Shown here: piece by piece, positions 1 through 7,928 of the stretch
Position numbering within the stretch: position 1 is the first letter of the stretch
How the letters are laid out: every line of letters starts with the position of its first letter
Source: Pelagibacterales bacterium SAG-MED34
GTDB lineage: Bacteria > Pseudomonadota > Alphaproteobacteria > Pelagibacterales > Pelagibacteraceae
DNA: 40,452 nucleotides
Direction: 5' to 3'
Assembly: GCA_014653665.1 (NCBI GenBank)
Contig: JACWEE010000006.1
Coordinates: 1 to 40,452, forward strand
The notes under the pieces: generated by a model
The model's database searches: none
The model's input: the letters and a program-made list of their open reading frames with translations, nothing else
Told to the model about the DNA's origin: nothing
Made by a program: the position numbers and the translations under genes

Positions 1-48
1 AAAAATCAGTTACAATTTATAGTTTAGATTAATAATTAAATTAAGCCT

Positions 49-68
49 GTGGGGGCGTTAGCCCCCAC
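49..68. terminator. GC-rich hairpin, probable transcript end of an off-window gene
   Basis: An 8-bp perfect inverted repeat (GTGGGGGC, loop GTTA, GCCCCCAC) stands out in otherwise AT-rich DNA. No T-run follows it directly on either strand, so it is not a textbook intrinsic terminator. Its place before the tRNA promoter suggests it ends a transcript entering from the left; that is inference. Confidence 0.5.
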
Positions 69-71
69 CAT

Positions 72-90
72 AAACTTTCATGTAAAGTTT
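72..90. terminator. AT-rich hairpin next to the GC hairpin
   Basis: AAACTTT (72-78) pairs with AAAGTTT (84-90) across a 5-base loop, followed by one more T and an A-run. It may work with the GC hairpin just upstream as a compound transcript end. The stem is weak and could be chance in AT-rich DNA. Confidence 0.25.
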
Positions 91-151
91 TAAAAAATCT
101 CGACACACTCACGACACAGTTGGTGATAAATTTTACTAATTGAACTAATAC

Positions 152-180
152 TTGCATTTCTAAAAACCGCTATCTATAAT
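152..180 (+). promoter_or_regulatory. sigma70-type promoter of the tRNA-Gly gene
   Basis: TTGCAT (152-157) and a perfect TATAAT (175-180) are separated by 17 bases, the optimal spacing. The expected start lies near 187, a few bases before the tRNA 5' end at 194. No other promoter is visible before the sulfotransferase at 275, so this one probably drives both. Confidence 0.8.
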
Positions 181-193
181 GATTTTTTAACAG

Positions 194-268
194 GCGGGCA
201 TAGCTCAGTGGTAGAGCGTCTCGTTGCCAACGAGAAGGTCGTGGGTTCGAGTCCCATTGCCCGCTCCA
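194..268 (+). tRNA. tRNA-Gly (anticodon GCC)
   Basis: A complete cloverleaf is visible. Acceptor GCGGGCA (194-200) pairs with TGCCCGC (258-264), discriminator base T265, and the CCA end (266-268) is encoded. The anticodon stem TCTCG/CGAGA (219-223/231-235) encloses loop TTGCCAA with anticodon GCC at 226-228, reading GGC and GGU. The T-arm GGTTCGAGTCC is present. A protein frame that begins inside the tRNA is only the upstream extension of the next gene. Confidence 0.97.
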
Positions 269-274
269 AAAATT

Positions 275-1120
275 ATGATTATTTGGATCGCCTCTTATCC
301 CAAAAGTGGAAATACATATTTAAGATCTTTTATTTCTTCATATTATTTTTCAAAAAAAGGAAAATTTGATTTTGATTTACTTCTAAATATTCTTCAATTT
401 CCATCAATTAAATTTTCAAAAAAAAAAATTAATTCTGAACAAGAAGCAAGTCAAAGTTGGATTTATAATCAGCAACAGTTTTTTTCTGGAGAAAAAGTAC
501 ATTTTATAAAAACGCACAGCAACCTTAATGAATATAAAGGAAATAGTTTTACTACAGAAAATTTATCACTTGGTGGGATTTATATAGTTAGAGATCCTAG
601 AAATTTAATAACATCTATGACACATCATTATTCACTTAATTATGATCAAGCATATTTAAAGATAATAAATAAAAATCAAACTCTTCTGGAAAAGTCTACA
701 GATGCTGATTATAGTAATTTCACCTTTTTAGGATCATGGTCTAGTCATTATAAATCCTGGAAAAATACAAATGATTTTAAAACTTTATTTATTAAGTATG
801 AGGATTTAGAGAATAATAAGTTTGATACATTTAAAAAAATAATAAATTTTGTAAATACTTTAAAAAATAATAACCAACCAATTAATGAAAAAAAACTTAT
901 CAATTCTATAAATTCTACAAATTTTTCTAATTTAAAAAATAAAGAGGAAAATGAAGGTTTTGAGGAAAGTGTGTATTCTAAATCTGGAGAAAAAAAACGA
1001 TTTTTTAATTTAGGATTTAACAATAGGTGGCAAAAAATTCTTCCAAAAAATATTCTAAACAAACTAAATAATACTTTGCAAAATGAATTAAATGAATTAG
1101 GTTATGAGATTAATGAATGA
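275..1120 (+). CDS. sulfotransferase family protein
   Basis: A 281-residue protein starting MIIWIASYPKSGNTYLR. The motif YPKSGNTYLR (residues 8-17) is the 5'-phosphosulfate-binding loop of PAPS-dependent sulfotransferases, and IVRDPRNLITSM further on is the 3'-phosphate-binding motif. FNNRWQKILP near the C-terminus matches the family's late R-W-K element. It probably transfers sulfate from PAPS to a small molecule or surface glycan; the acceptor cannot be told. The open frame extends upstream to base 224 inside the tRNA, so I chose the ATG at 275, which puts the P-loop at the N-terminus as usual. There is no Shine-Dalgarno; only 6 bases separate it from the tRNA CCA. The end overlaps the next gene's start by 8 bases. 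Confidence 0.88.
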   Translation: MIIWIASYPKSGNTYLRSFISSYYFSKKGKFDFDLLLNILQFPSIKFSKKKINSEQEASQSWIYNQQQFFSGEKVHFIKTHSNLNEYKGNSFTTENLSLGGIYIVRDPRNLITSMTHHYSLNYDQAYLKIINKNQTLLEKSTDADYSNFTFLGSWSSHYKSWKNTNDFKTLFIKYEDLENNKFDTFKKIINFVNTLKNNNQPINEKKLINSINSTNFSNLKNKEENEGFEESVYSKSGEKKRFFNLGFNNRWQKILPKNILNKLNNTLQNELNELGYEINE

Positions 1121-1451
1121 TTTAGCAGACAAAAAGTGTATTCCTTGTGAAGGAGGTATTCCTAGCTTTAACTTAGAGGAAATTCACAAGTATCTTAAAA
1201 AAGTTGATGGATGGGATGTGGAGTCTGTAGATGAAAAAGATTACTATATTATTAAGAATTTTAAATTTAATAATTTTTTAGAGAGCCAATCATTTGTTAA
1301 TAAAGTTGGAGAAATTGCAGAACAAGAAGGTCACCATCCAGATATATGGTTTGGTTGGGGATATGCAAAAATAAAAATACAAACGCATGCTATTAATGGG
1401 CTACACGAAAGTGATTTTGTGCTTGCTGCAAAAATTGATAGAGTTGACTAA
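1113..1451 (+). CDS. phhB: 4a-hydroxytetrahydrobiopterin dehydratase (pterin carbinolamine dehydratase)
   Basis: A 112-residue protein, normal for the PCD/DCoH family. The segment EQEGHHPDIWFGW followed by KIKIQTHAINGLHESD carries the family signature: a His pair, a later His, and Asp. It dehydrates 4a-hydroxy-tetrahydropterin, recycling the pterin cofactor; in bacteria without phenylalanine hydroxylase the substrate may be another pterin. An in-frame ATG lies 9 bases earlier at 1104. I prefer 1113 because it gives MNDLADKKCIPCEGG, the usual N-terminus. Either start overlaps the sulfotransferase, suggesting translational coupling. Three bases separate its stop from convergent purH. Confidence 0.9.
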   Translation: MNDLADKKCIPCEGGIPSFNLEEIHKYLKKVDGWDVESVDEKDYYIIKNFKFNNFLESQSFVNKVGEIAEQEGHHPDIWFGWGYAKIKIQTHAINGLHESDFVLAAKIDRVD

Positions 1452-1454
1452 GTC

Positions 1455-2999
1455 TTAATGTTTAAAGTGCCTTGTTTTTGAAAAAACTAGTATAACACCT
1501 AATTTATCTGCAAATTTTATAATTTCTTTATCCCGTATAGACCCAGATGGCTGAATAATTGCACTTACTCCATTTTGAACCAAAGTTTCTATTCCATCCA
1601 CGAAAGGAAAAAATGCGTCTGATGCTCCTATGATTATGTCCTCATCATTAATTTTTTGGAACTTCCTCATTTTATCTATTGCTATTTTACAACTATCTAA
1701 CCTACTTGGTTGACCCGATCCTATTCCAATGGTTGAACTATTTTTAGTTAAAACAATTGCATTAGATTTTACATTTCTACATACATTGAATGCGAAAAGT
1801 AGATCATCAAAAATTTTTTTTGAGGGCTTAATTTTAGAAACAACTTTAAAATTATCTTTACTAAAAATCTTGTTGTCCGAATTTTGGATCAATAAGGAGT
1901 CAAAGTTACTTGTTATATTGTTAAATTTTTCTCTTTTTAATTTTGATGCATCGATTAATCTTAAATTTTTCCTTTTTTTTAAAATTTTTAGAGAGTTTTT
2001 ATCAAAACCAAGTCCAATGATTACTTCTAAAAATATTTTACTTAATTCTGAGGCTATTTTTTTATTTACTCTAAAATTACATGAAACAATTCCTCCAAAT
2101 GCACTTATTGGATCACATGCCAGAGCTTCTTTATAACTTTCTATTTTATTCTTATTTACCGACACACCGCATGGGTTAGCATGTTTAATTATTACAGTAC
2201 CAGTATTTTTTGGGAGTGTTTGCGATATATTCAAAGCTGCATAAATATCATTGTAATTATTATAACTTAATTTTTTTCCACCTAACTGAAATATATCTAA
2301 GCTATTATTTTTGCTATAGATCGCTGATTGCTGATGGGGGTTTTCACCATATCTCAAAACTTCTACTAAGTTTCCATGAATAGTTTTCTTTTGTGGAAAA
2401 TTATTTTTATTCTCAGTATTCAAATATTCTGAAATTACAGAGTCGTAGTATGCTGTTAAATTAAATGCCTCTTGAGATAGTTTTTTTCTAAATGCTAAAC
2501 TTGTGGAACCTTTATTTTTTTCTAAATCTAAAATAAATTCTTTATACTGATGTGGAGAAGTAAGGACTGTTGTATAGTTATAATTTTTAGCCGCTGCTCT
2601 GACAAGAGTTGGTCCTCCAATATCTATATTTTCAATGAGTTTATTATGATTTTTTGTACTTCTTAACTTTGCTTCAAATGGATAAAAATTAACTATTACT
2701 AAATCTATTTCTTCATAATTGTTTTTTTTTAATTCTTTCTTGTGACTTTTATTTTGTCTTTTATTTAAAATACCTGCATATAACTTTGGATGAAGCGTTT
2801 TTACCCTGCCATTTAAAATTTCATCAGTATTTGTATACTCTGATACTTCTGTGCATTTAAAGCCTAATTTTCTAATATCTTTTGATGTGCCCCCTGAACT
2901 TATTACATGCACTTTATATTTTTTAAGGGTATTTAAAATTAACTTAATATCAGATTTATCTGAGAGAGATATAATTGCCTTTTTAATTTTAGTACTCAT
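1455..2999 (-). CDS. purH: bifunctional AICAR formyltransferase / IMP cyclohydrolase
   Basis: About 514 residues, the normal PurH length. It carries out the last two steps of purine synthesis, AICAR to FAICAR to IMP. The N-terminal IMP cyclohydrolase (MGS-like) domain shows KKAIISLSDKSD, SSGGTSKDI and GRVKTLHPKLYAGIL; the C-terminal AICAR transformylase domain shows LRYGENPHQ, KHANPCGVS and AFGGIVSCN. A GTG 18 bases upstream (3017) is in frame. I chose the ATG at 2999 because it forms a 4-base ATGA overlap with the upstream gene's stop. The heparinase-like/purH neighbourhood is, from memory, common in alphaproteobacteria. Confidence 0.95.
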   Translation of the reverse strand: MSTKIKKAIISLSDKSDIKLILNTLKKYKVHVISSGGTSKDIRKLGFKCTEVSEYTNTDEILNGRVKTLHPKLYAGILNKRQNKSHKKELKKNNYEEIDLVIVNFYPFEAKLRSTKNHNKLIENIDIGGPTLVRAAAKNYNYTTVLTSPHQYKEFILDLEKNKGSTSLAFRKKLSQEAFNLTAYYDSVISEYLNTENKNNFPQKKTIHGNLVEVLRYGENPHQQSAIYSKNNSLDIFQLGGKKLSYNNYNDIYAALNISQTLPKNTGTVIIKHANPCGVSVNKNKIESYKEALACDPISAFGGIVSCNFRVNKKIASELSKIFLEVIIGLGFDKNSLKILKKRKNLRLIDASKLKREKFNNITSNFDSLLIQNSDNKIFSKDNFKVVSKIKPSKKIFDDLLFAFNVCRNVKSNAIVLTKNSSTIGIGSGQPSRLDSCKIAIDKMRKFQKINDEDIIIGASDAFFPFVDGIETLVQNGVSAIIQPSGSIRDKEIIKFADKLGVILVFSKTRHFKH

Positions 3000-4624
3000 A
3001 TTTTGCTTATCTGCCACTCAATTAATTGTTCATCACTCTGAGTAATACCAGATATGAAAATATTCTGGTTCTCAATATATTGATTTTTATTACCAAAGTA
3101 TAACCCAGTTTCAACTCCTATCAATCCATCATTTGAAAAAAATCTCCAACCAGAATTTTCTAATTCAATTAAAATAGATTTATTATCTTGAAGTTTTGTT
3201 ACTTTGATATTTGGAAGAAGATGAAATCTTATTTCAAAGTTAGTAACTTTAAAATTCTTTTTTTTAATAAGTTTTTCTTTTCCAAAAATAATATTTTTAT
3301 CTACATCAAATTCTAAATTTCTTTGGTGAATTACTCCATATCTAGACAAATATCCATCATGCGAACATTTAATACTCCAATGATTTTTTTCATAGGCTAC
3401 TTCATTGCCAAAGGTTTTGAAACCTTTGTTTACTACACTAGGACCTTTGCTATTTTTTTTGAAATTACAAGCTGAAGAGTTATCTAAAACCAATGTTGAG
3501 TGAGTTGCAGTTGATTTTGAAATTGAATTCAGTTGATGATTATGATCTTGAAAATAACCAGAGTTTGTAATGAGTTTTTTATCTTTAAAAAAAAACTCAA
3601 ATGATAATGGTCCACTTTGATAATTTTCTGAATAATTTTTTACTGGATTACTTCCTGTATCCATAGCAAGAACTATATTTTTATTTTTTAAGATTGTATA
3701 GCCAGATGTTTCAAACTTATTATTCTTAAACTTATATCTAAAAAGAGATAGATACTTATCAAAGTCTTCATTATTTAAATTATTATTTCCGTTAAATAAT
3801 AAACTCTGTTTTAGCGATCCCCAAATAAACTCATAGGATTTGCCAAGGAAATGAATTATTTCATTTAAGTAGTCTGGAATATCATTTAAGGAATCCTTTA
3901 AAAGCTCTCTTATCAAAATAAAATATTTTAAATAAAAAATCATCTGTCTTATATTTCTTGATTTTGGAAAGTAGTTATTATCAAAAGAGCTATTAATAAT
4001 TTTTTTAAGTAAATCTAATCCATACTCCAAAAACCTATTATTTTTGTATGCTATTCCTGAGAGAGTTATTGCTGTACACCCTATCATTTTGTCGTTTAAA
4101 TCAGAGGACCTGTCAATTTCATTCATTAAATGATTTACTTGCTTACTGATTATTTCGTTAAAACTATTTTTATATTTATTTCCAGATTCATCATAGGTTA
4201 TTTTTGAATTTGATATCCAAGCTATGACTCTTTTAGAAAGAATATCTATTTCCCAACTTTTTGTTTCATAGTTTTGGTTTTTTTTAATCCAATTTTCAAT
4301 AATTGACTGTGTAACTTCATTAGAAGATTTAAGATCTATTGAAAACAACCAATAAAAACTATGAAGTTTTTTAAAATCATTATATTTTAAATGCTTATTT
4401 TCCCATATTGAATGAATATTAAAATCTTCAATCTTCTTTTTTTGTTTTTCGTATTTTATTAATGAACTAAGTATATTAAGATTTGGTTGATAAACTAAAA
4501 CATTTTCATCAACTTTTGAAATTTTTCTATTATAAATTGATGAGTTTAAATAGATTTTTCGTATTTGGCTTTTAAAAATAAAATAAAATTCATTGATATA
4601 ATTAAAAGAACTTTTTAAAAACAT
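2996..4624 (-). CDS. heparinase II/III family protein
   Basis: A 542-residue protein. The N-terminal half is helical, matching the alpha/alpha-toroid of heparinase II/III-like lyases. The C-terminal half has the beta-sandwich signature seen in SGPLSFEFFFKDKKLITNSG and STATHSTLVLDNSSACNF. No signal peptide is obvious, although the N-terminal 20 residues are hydrophobic and aromatic. Members linked to purH in alphaproteobacteria are usually annotated only by this domain; the substrate is unknown, and a polysaccharide or cell-envelope role is inference. It is coupled to purH by an ATGA overlap and starts one base after the rpe stop codon. Confidence 0.85.
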   Translation of the reverse strand: MFLKSSFNYINEFYFIFKSQIRKIYLNSSIYNRKISKVDENVLVYQPNLNILSSLIKYEKQKKKIEDFNIHSIWENKHLKYNDFKKLHSFYWLFSIDLKSSNEVTQSIIENWIKKNQNYETKSWEIDILSKRVIAWISNSKITYDESGNKYKNSFNEIISKQVNHLMNEIDRSSDLNDKMIGCTAITLSGIAYKNNRFLEYGLDLLKKIINSSFDNNYFPKSRNIRQMIFYLKYFILIRELLKDSLNDIPDYLNEIIHFLGKSYEFIWGSLKQSLLFNGNNNLNNEDFDKYLSLFRYKFKNNKFETSGYTILKNKNIVLAMDTGSNPVKNYSENYQSGPLSFEFFFKDKKLITNSGYFQDHNHQLNSISKSTATHSTLVLDNSSACNFKKNSKGPSVVNKGFKTFGNEVAYEKNHWSIKCSHDGYLSRYGVIHQRNLEFDVDKNIIFGKEKLIKKKNFKVTNFEIRFHLLPNIKVTKLQDNKSILIELENSGWRFFSNDGLIGVETGLYFGNKNQYIENQNIFISGITQSDEQLIEWQISKI

Positions 4625-4625
4625 T

Positions 4626-5285
4626 TTACATTGATTTTAGTTTTTCAATATTAGTTCTAATATCCCCATCGTTCTCTTTAAAAACTGTGGTTCCAGATAC
4701 CAAAATATCAGCTCCAGCTTCTAAAACTTTTTTTGAATTACTAAAATTAATTCCTCCATCGACTTCAATATCAAAGTGAAACTGGTTTTTGTCTCTTATT
4801 TTTTTCAATTCTTTTATTTTATCTAATACTTCAGGCATAAATTTTTGTCCACCAAAACCAGGGTTAACACTCATAACAAGAACTAAATCAATATTGTCTA
4901 TTTCATCAATTAAAGTTTTTATTTCAGTTTTTGGATTTAAAGATACCCCAACTTTTTTGCCAAATTTTTTTATCAAACTAATAGTTTCTTTTAAGCTTTC
5001 AGTAGCTTCAGGATGAATGGTTATTATGTCAGCACCTGCATTTGCATAATTTTCAATGTATTCATGTACTGGAGAAATCATTAAGTGTACATCAAATGGA
5101 AGCTTGGTATATCTTCTTAAGTTTTTTATTACTGGGGGTCCTATTGTTAAATTTGGAACAAAGTGACCGTCCATTACATCCACATGAATTAAGTCAGCTC
5201 CACCTTCTTCTAGCTTCTTAATTTCAGTGCCAAGCTGACTGAAGTCAGCAGATAATATAGATGGAGAAATTTGAATTTTTTTCAT
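4626..5285 (-). CDS. rpe: ribulose-phosphate 3-epimerase
   Basis: A 219-residue TIM-barrel enzyme of normal length that interconverts ribulose 5-phosphate and xylulose 5-phosphate. Diagnostic motifs are SPSILSADF near the N-terminus, HVDVMDGHFVPN (metal-binding His/Asp), FDVHLMI, VMSVNPGFGGQKF and EVDGGI. It is the first gene of a leftward run into the heparinase-like gene and purH. There is no Shine-Dalgarno: a 10-bp perfect hairpin ends directly before the ATG. Confidence 0.96.
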   Translation of the reverse strand: MKKIQISPSILSADFSQLGTEIKKLEEGGADLIHVDVMDGHFVPNLTIGPPVIKNLRRYTKLPFDVHLMISPVHEYIENYANAGADIITIHPEATESLKETISLIKKFGKKVGVSLNPKTEIKTLIDEIDNIDLVLVMSVNPGFGGQKFMPEVLDKIKELKKIRDKNQFHFDIEVDGGINFSNSKKVLEAGADILVSGTTVFKENDGDIRTNIEKLKSM

Positions 5286-5310
5286 TTGATACTAAAAATA
5301 TTAGTATCAA
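5286..5310. promoter_or_regulatory. perfect 10-bp hairpin abutting the rpe start codon
   Basis: TTGATACTAA (5286-5295) pairs perfectly with TTAGTATCAA (5301-5310) over a 5-base loop. In rpe orientation the stem ends immediately before the ATG, replacing any ribosome-binding site. Six T's follow on the + strand, so it would terminate rightward transcripts, but no gene here runs rightward. It may be a 5'-end or translation-control structure of rpe mRNA, or a processing site after the upstream gene. Confidence 0.45.
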
Positions 5311-5328
5311 TTTTTTGTTCTATTTGAA

Positions 5329-5679
5329 TTAGTTTTTGCTAAATATTCTATATATTTCTCGAGCTATTTCACTCTCAAGAGGAAATGAAAGCATACCCAT
5401 AACTGAATAACCAAGTAAATAAGGCATTAAATAGAAACGACCCATGTAAAAGAACCAGGCTACGTAAAGTGGTACCAAAGGTCCTATGATGAAGCTTGGG
5501 GTAATTGGTTTAAAAATTTTTATAAGTGGGTTTGTAATTTTGACAAATACCTTCATAAAGAAAAATTGTGAATCTTCCTTCTGAAATATATTCATCGCAA
5601 CTCTTCCAATTAGAGTCCACATTATAACACCAAGGATATAATCAATTATATAAACTAAGGGATGAAAGTTTGCTGACAT
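5329..5679 (-). CDS. small YggT-like integral membrane protein
   Basis: A 116-residue protein with about three hydrophobic segments (roughly residues 8-28, 60-80 and 84-98). The pattern GRVAMNIF, then ITNPLIKIFKPITPSFI, then LYVAWFFYMGRF resembles the repeat of YggT-family proteins (a membrane segment, an amphipathic stretch with an R/K-P-I-T/L-P motif, a second membrane segment). A second, clearer YggT protein lies at 14905. The function of the family is uncertain. It lies between rpe and the symporter gene, with hairpins on both sides, so it may be its own transcript. Confidence 0.65.
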   Translation of the reverse strand: MSANFHPLVYIIDYILGVIMWTLIGRVAMNIFQKEDSQFFFMKVFVKITNPLIKIFKPITPSFIIGPLVPLYVAWFFYMGRFYLMPYLLGYSVMGMLSFPLESEIAREIYRIFSKN

Positions 5680-5691
5680 TTTAGATCTATC

Positions 5692-5714
5692 TAGGGGCGA
5701 AAATTTCGCCCCTA
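5692..5714. terminator. strong GC hairpin after the symporter gene
   Basis: TAGGGGCGAAA (5692-5702) pairs with TTTCGCCCCTA (5704-5714), a very stable stem for this AT-rich DNA. It lies 16 bases past the symporter stop in the direction of transcription and just before the start of the next leftward gene. No U-run follows, so it may be a weak terminator, a 3'-end stabilising structure, or both. Confidence 0.6.
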
Positions 5715-5730
5715 AAATAATATATTTTAA

Positions 5731-7545
5731 TTAATGTTGTTTTCCAAGTATGGTTTTACCACTTGGTATACGCACATCATCAACCATTTTCTGAGTAGCT
5801 GCGTCTGGTGCTGCAGTTACTAAACTGACAACAATCATCGAAACTAAACTTACTGATGCTCCAACTATTCCAAAAGTAAGTTGCGTTATGCCCAAGAACC
5901 CAGATCCACCACTTCGTACCCAAACTAGATACGCAGTTCCTGAGATCAGTCCTAACAGCATTCCCGCAACAGCTCCTGGTGCATTAGCTCTCTTCCACCA
6001 TACACCAAGTACAAGTGGGAAGAATAGTCCAGACATCGCAAAGTCAAAAGCCCAAATTACCGAACCTAGAATTCCTTGTATCTCTAGTGCAGCAATTGTA
6101 GCTCCTGCAAAACCAATTAATACAAGTAATACCCTTGCAACAATTAATCTTTTTGCAGTTTCAGCTTTTGGATTAATGATTTTGTAGTAAACGTCATGTG
6201 ATAACGCATTTGAAATAGCTAAAACTAATCCATCTGCAGTTGACATGGCAGCAGCCATACCTCCAGCAGCAACTAGTCCAGATATTACATATGGTAATCC
6301 AGCAATTTCAGGTGTTGCCAATACAACAGCACTACCTTTCATAAAGAACTCATTAAGTTCAAGAGTTCCATTGCCATTAAAGTCACTTACAAACATTAAA
6401 TTAGCTTGGTTCCAGTTTTGATACCAATCAAGTGCTTGAACATCAGCAACTGATTTACCAATGATACCTGTAGTCAAAGTAGGATCCATCAATGAAATTT
6501 TTGATAGAGTAGCTAACATTGGAGCTGAAGAGTAAAGTAGGAATATAAAGAATAATGACCAACCTACTGATCTTCTAGCTGTTCTTACACTTGGAGTAGT
6601 AAAGTATCTCATCATAACGTGAGGTAGTGAAGCTGTTCCAGCCATCATACATACTGCTAATGAAATAAACGCCCAAGGTGTTGCATTGACTGAAGAGTGC
6701 GGTTTAGTAATTCCCGCCAATCCTTTTGGAACTGTAGCTAAATCTGCAGCTGAGTTCTTAACAAATCCAAATTGACCTTCAAGTTCTGCAATTCTTGCTA
6801 CTTCGTCAGCTAACATGAAGTGTGGGAAGAAACCTGCACCAATATTGTTACTTATCCAGAATACCGGAAGTAAATAAGCAATAATTAATACAATATATTG
6901 AGCAACTTGTGTCCAAGTTACCGCTCTCATTCCACCAAGCATTGAGCACATCAAAATACTAGCTAGTCCAACATAAACTGCAATTTCAAATGGAATATCT
7001 AAAGCAACAGAAGCAATAGTCCCTGTAGCGTTAATTTGAGCAGTCACATAAGTGAATGATGCAACAGTTAAGACAATAACAGCACTAAATCTTGCCAAGT
7101 TACCACCGTAACGAGTTCCTATAAAATCTGGCACAGTATAACATCCAAATTTTCTAAGATATGGTGCTAACAAAGATGCAACTAGTACATATCCACCAGT
7201 CCATCCAACAAGCAGTGCCATATAACCATAGCCTTTAAAATAAATACCACCTGCCATGGCTACAAAAGATGCACCAGACATCCAGTCTGCTGCAGTTGCC
7301 ATTCCATTAAATACGGTAGGTACCTGCCTTCCAGCTACGTAATAAGCGTCTGTTTGAAGTGTTCTTGATAACCAACCAATTAAAGCATAAATCAAAACTG
7401 TAAAAGCAACAAAAAAGATACCAATCATTTTTGCTGACATTCCAGCTTGTTCGGCTATTGCCATTATGATGATAAATACTAGAAAACCTCCAGTATATAT
7501 TCCATAGACCTTCGGTAGATTATCTATAAATTTACCTTTTATCAT
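5731..7545 (-). CDS. sodium:solute symporter family protein, large subunit (VC_2705-type, ActP-like)
   Basis: A 604-residue SSS-family transporter with about 13 hydrophobic segments. Family signs include YVAGRQVPTVFNGMATAADWMSGASF, GTRYGGNLAR, PHVMMRYFTT and AAAMSTADGLVLAISNALSHD. With the DUF4212 small subunit upstream it forms the two-component symporter type usually annotated as an acetate- or organic-acid-like Na+ symporter. The nearby acs gene favours acetate or another short acid (inference). Between two membrane segments, residues 388-399 form a perfect EF-hand calcium-loop pattern (D-x-N-x-N-G-T-L-E-x-x-E). The start overlaps the small-subunit stop by 4 bases. Confidence 0.9.
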   Translation of the reverse strand: MIKGKFIDNLPKVYGIYTGGFLVFIIIMAIAEQAGMSAKMIGIFFVAFTVLIYALIGWLSRTLQTDAYYVAGRQVPTVFNGMATAADWMSGASFVAMAGGIYFKGYGYMALLVGWTGGYVLVASLLAPYLRKFGCYTVPDFIGTRYGGNLARFSAVIVLTVASFTYVTAQINATGTIASVALDIPFEIAVYVGLASILMCSMLGGMRAVTWTQVAQYIVLIIAYLLPVFWISNNIGAGFFPHFMLADEVARIAELEGQFGFVKNSAADLATVPKGLAGITKPHSSVNATPWAFISLAVCMMAGTASLPHVMMRYFTTPSVRTARRSVGWSLFFIFLLYSSAPMLATLSKISLMDPTLTTGIIGKSVADVQALDWYQNWNQANLMFVSDFNGNGTLELNEFFMKGSAVVLATPEIAGLPYVISGLVAAGGMAAAMSTADGLVLAISNALSHDVYYKIINPKAETAKRLIVARVLLVLIGFAGATIAALEIQGILGSVIWAFDFAMSGLFFPLVLGVWWKRANAPGAVAGMLLGLISGTAYLVWVRSGGSGFLGITQLTFGIVGASVSLVSMIVVSLVTAAPDAATQKMVDDVRIPSGKTILGKQH

Positions 7546-7808
7546 TGTTCGCCCTCTCTTTCAGTAAATCCGAATTCATCATCTATTTTCTCTTGTCGAC
7601 CGGCAAACCAGAAAATTAGAATGACGAAGATTGCAAGTGATCCCTGACATGTAAACCAATACGTTAAAGGATATCCAAATGGTCTAATGCTAGATTCTTG
7701 CATTTCGGCTCCGAAAAGAAAGATGCCAATTGAGAAAACAAACCAAATTGCTAATGTGATAAAGAGCAAATTTCTGGTTTTTTCCCAGTGTTGTTCTTGT
7801 TTTGACAT
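7542..7808 (-). CDS. DUF4212 protein, sodium/substrate symporter small subunit
   Basis: An 88-residue membrane protein with two transmembrane segments (about residues 15-35 and 47-67) and an acidic C-terminal tail (EKIDDEFGFTEREGEQ). It has the N-terminal HWEKTRNLL pattern and central YPLTYWFTCQGSLAIFVILI typical of the small subunits paired with VC_2705-type symporters. A good Shine-Dalgarno (AGGAGAGAG) precedes the ATG, and its stop overlaps the large-subunit start. A TATAAT at 7906-7901 on the minus strand could be its -10 box, giving a leader near 90 bases; the -35 is unconvincing. Confidence 0.88.
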   Translation of the reverse strand: MSKQEQHWEKTRNLLFITLAIWFVFSIGIFLFGAEMQESSIRPFGYPLTYWFTCQGSLAIFVILIFWFAGRQEKIDDEFGFTEREGEQ

Positions 7809-7928
7809 TTTTTCTCTCTCCTATAGGTTAAAGAAAGAATCATACCGATAATCAAACTTATTTAAACCCTTAAAAACACTCGATATTGTGTCATTTTTAC
7901 ATTATACATCAACATATTAGGTAGATAA

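Noticed and set aside
224-274. Upstream extension of the sulfotransferase frame into the tRNA gene
   Set aside because: These codons are tRNA sequence; the family N-terminus begins at the ATG at 275.
1729-2136. 135-codon open frame antisense to purH
   Set aside because: Leu/Phe/Ser-rich shadow of the purH coding strand without a recognisable motif.
5692-5714. Textbook rho-independent terminator
   Set aside because: The stem is strong, but neither strand has a U-run after it, so I kept it only as a probable transcript end.
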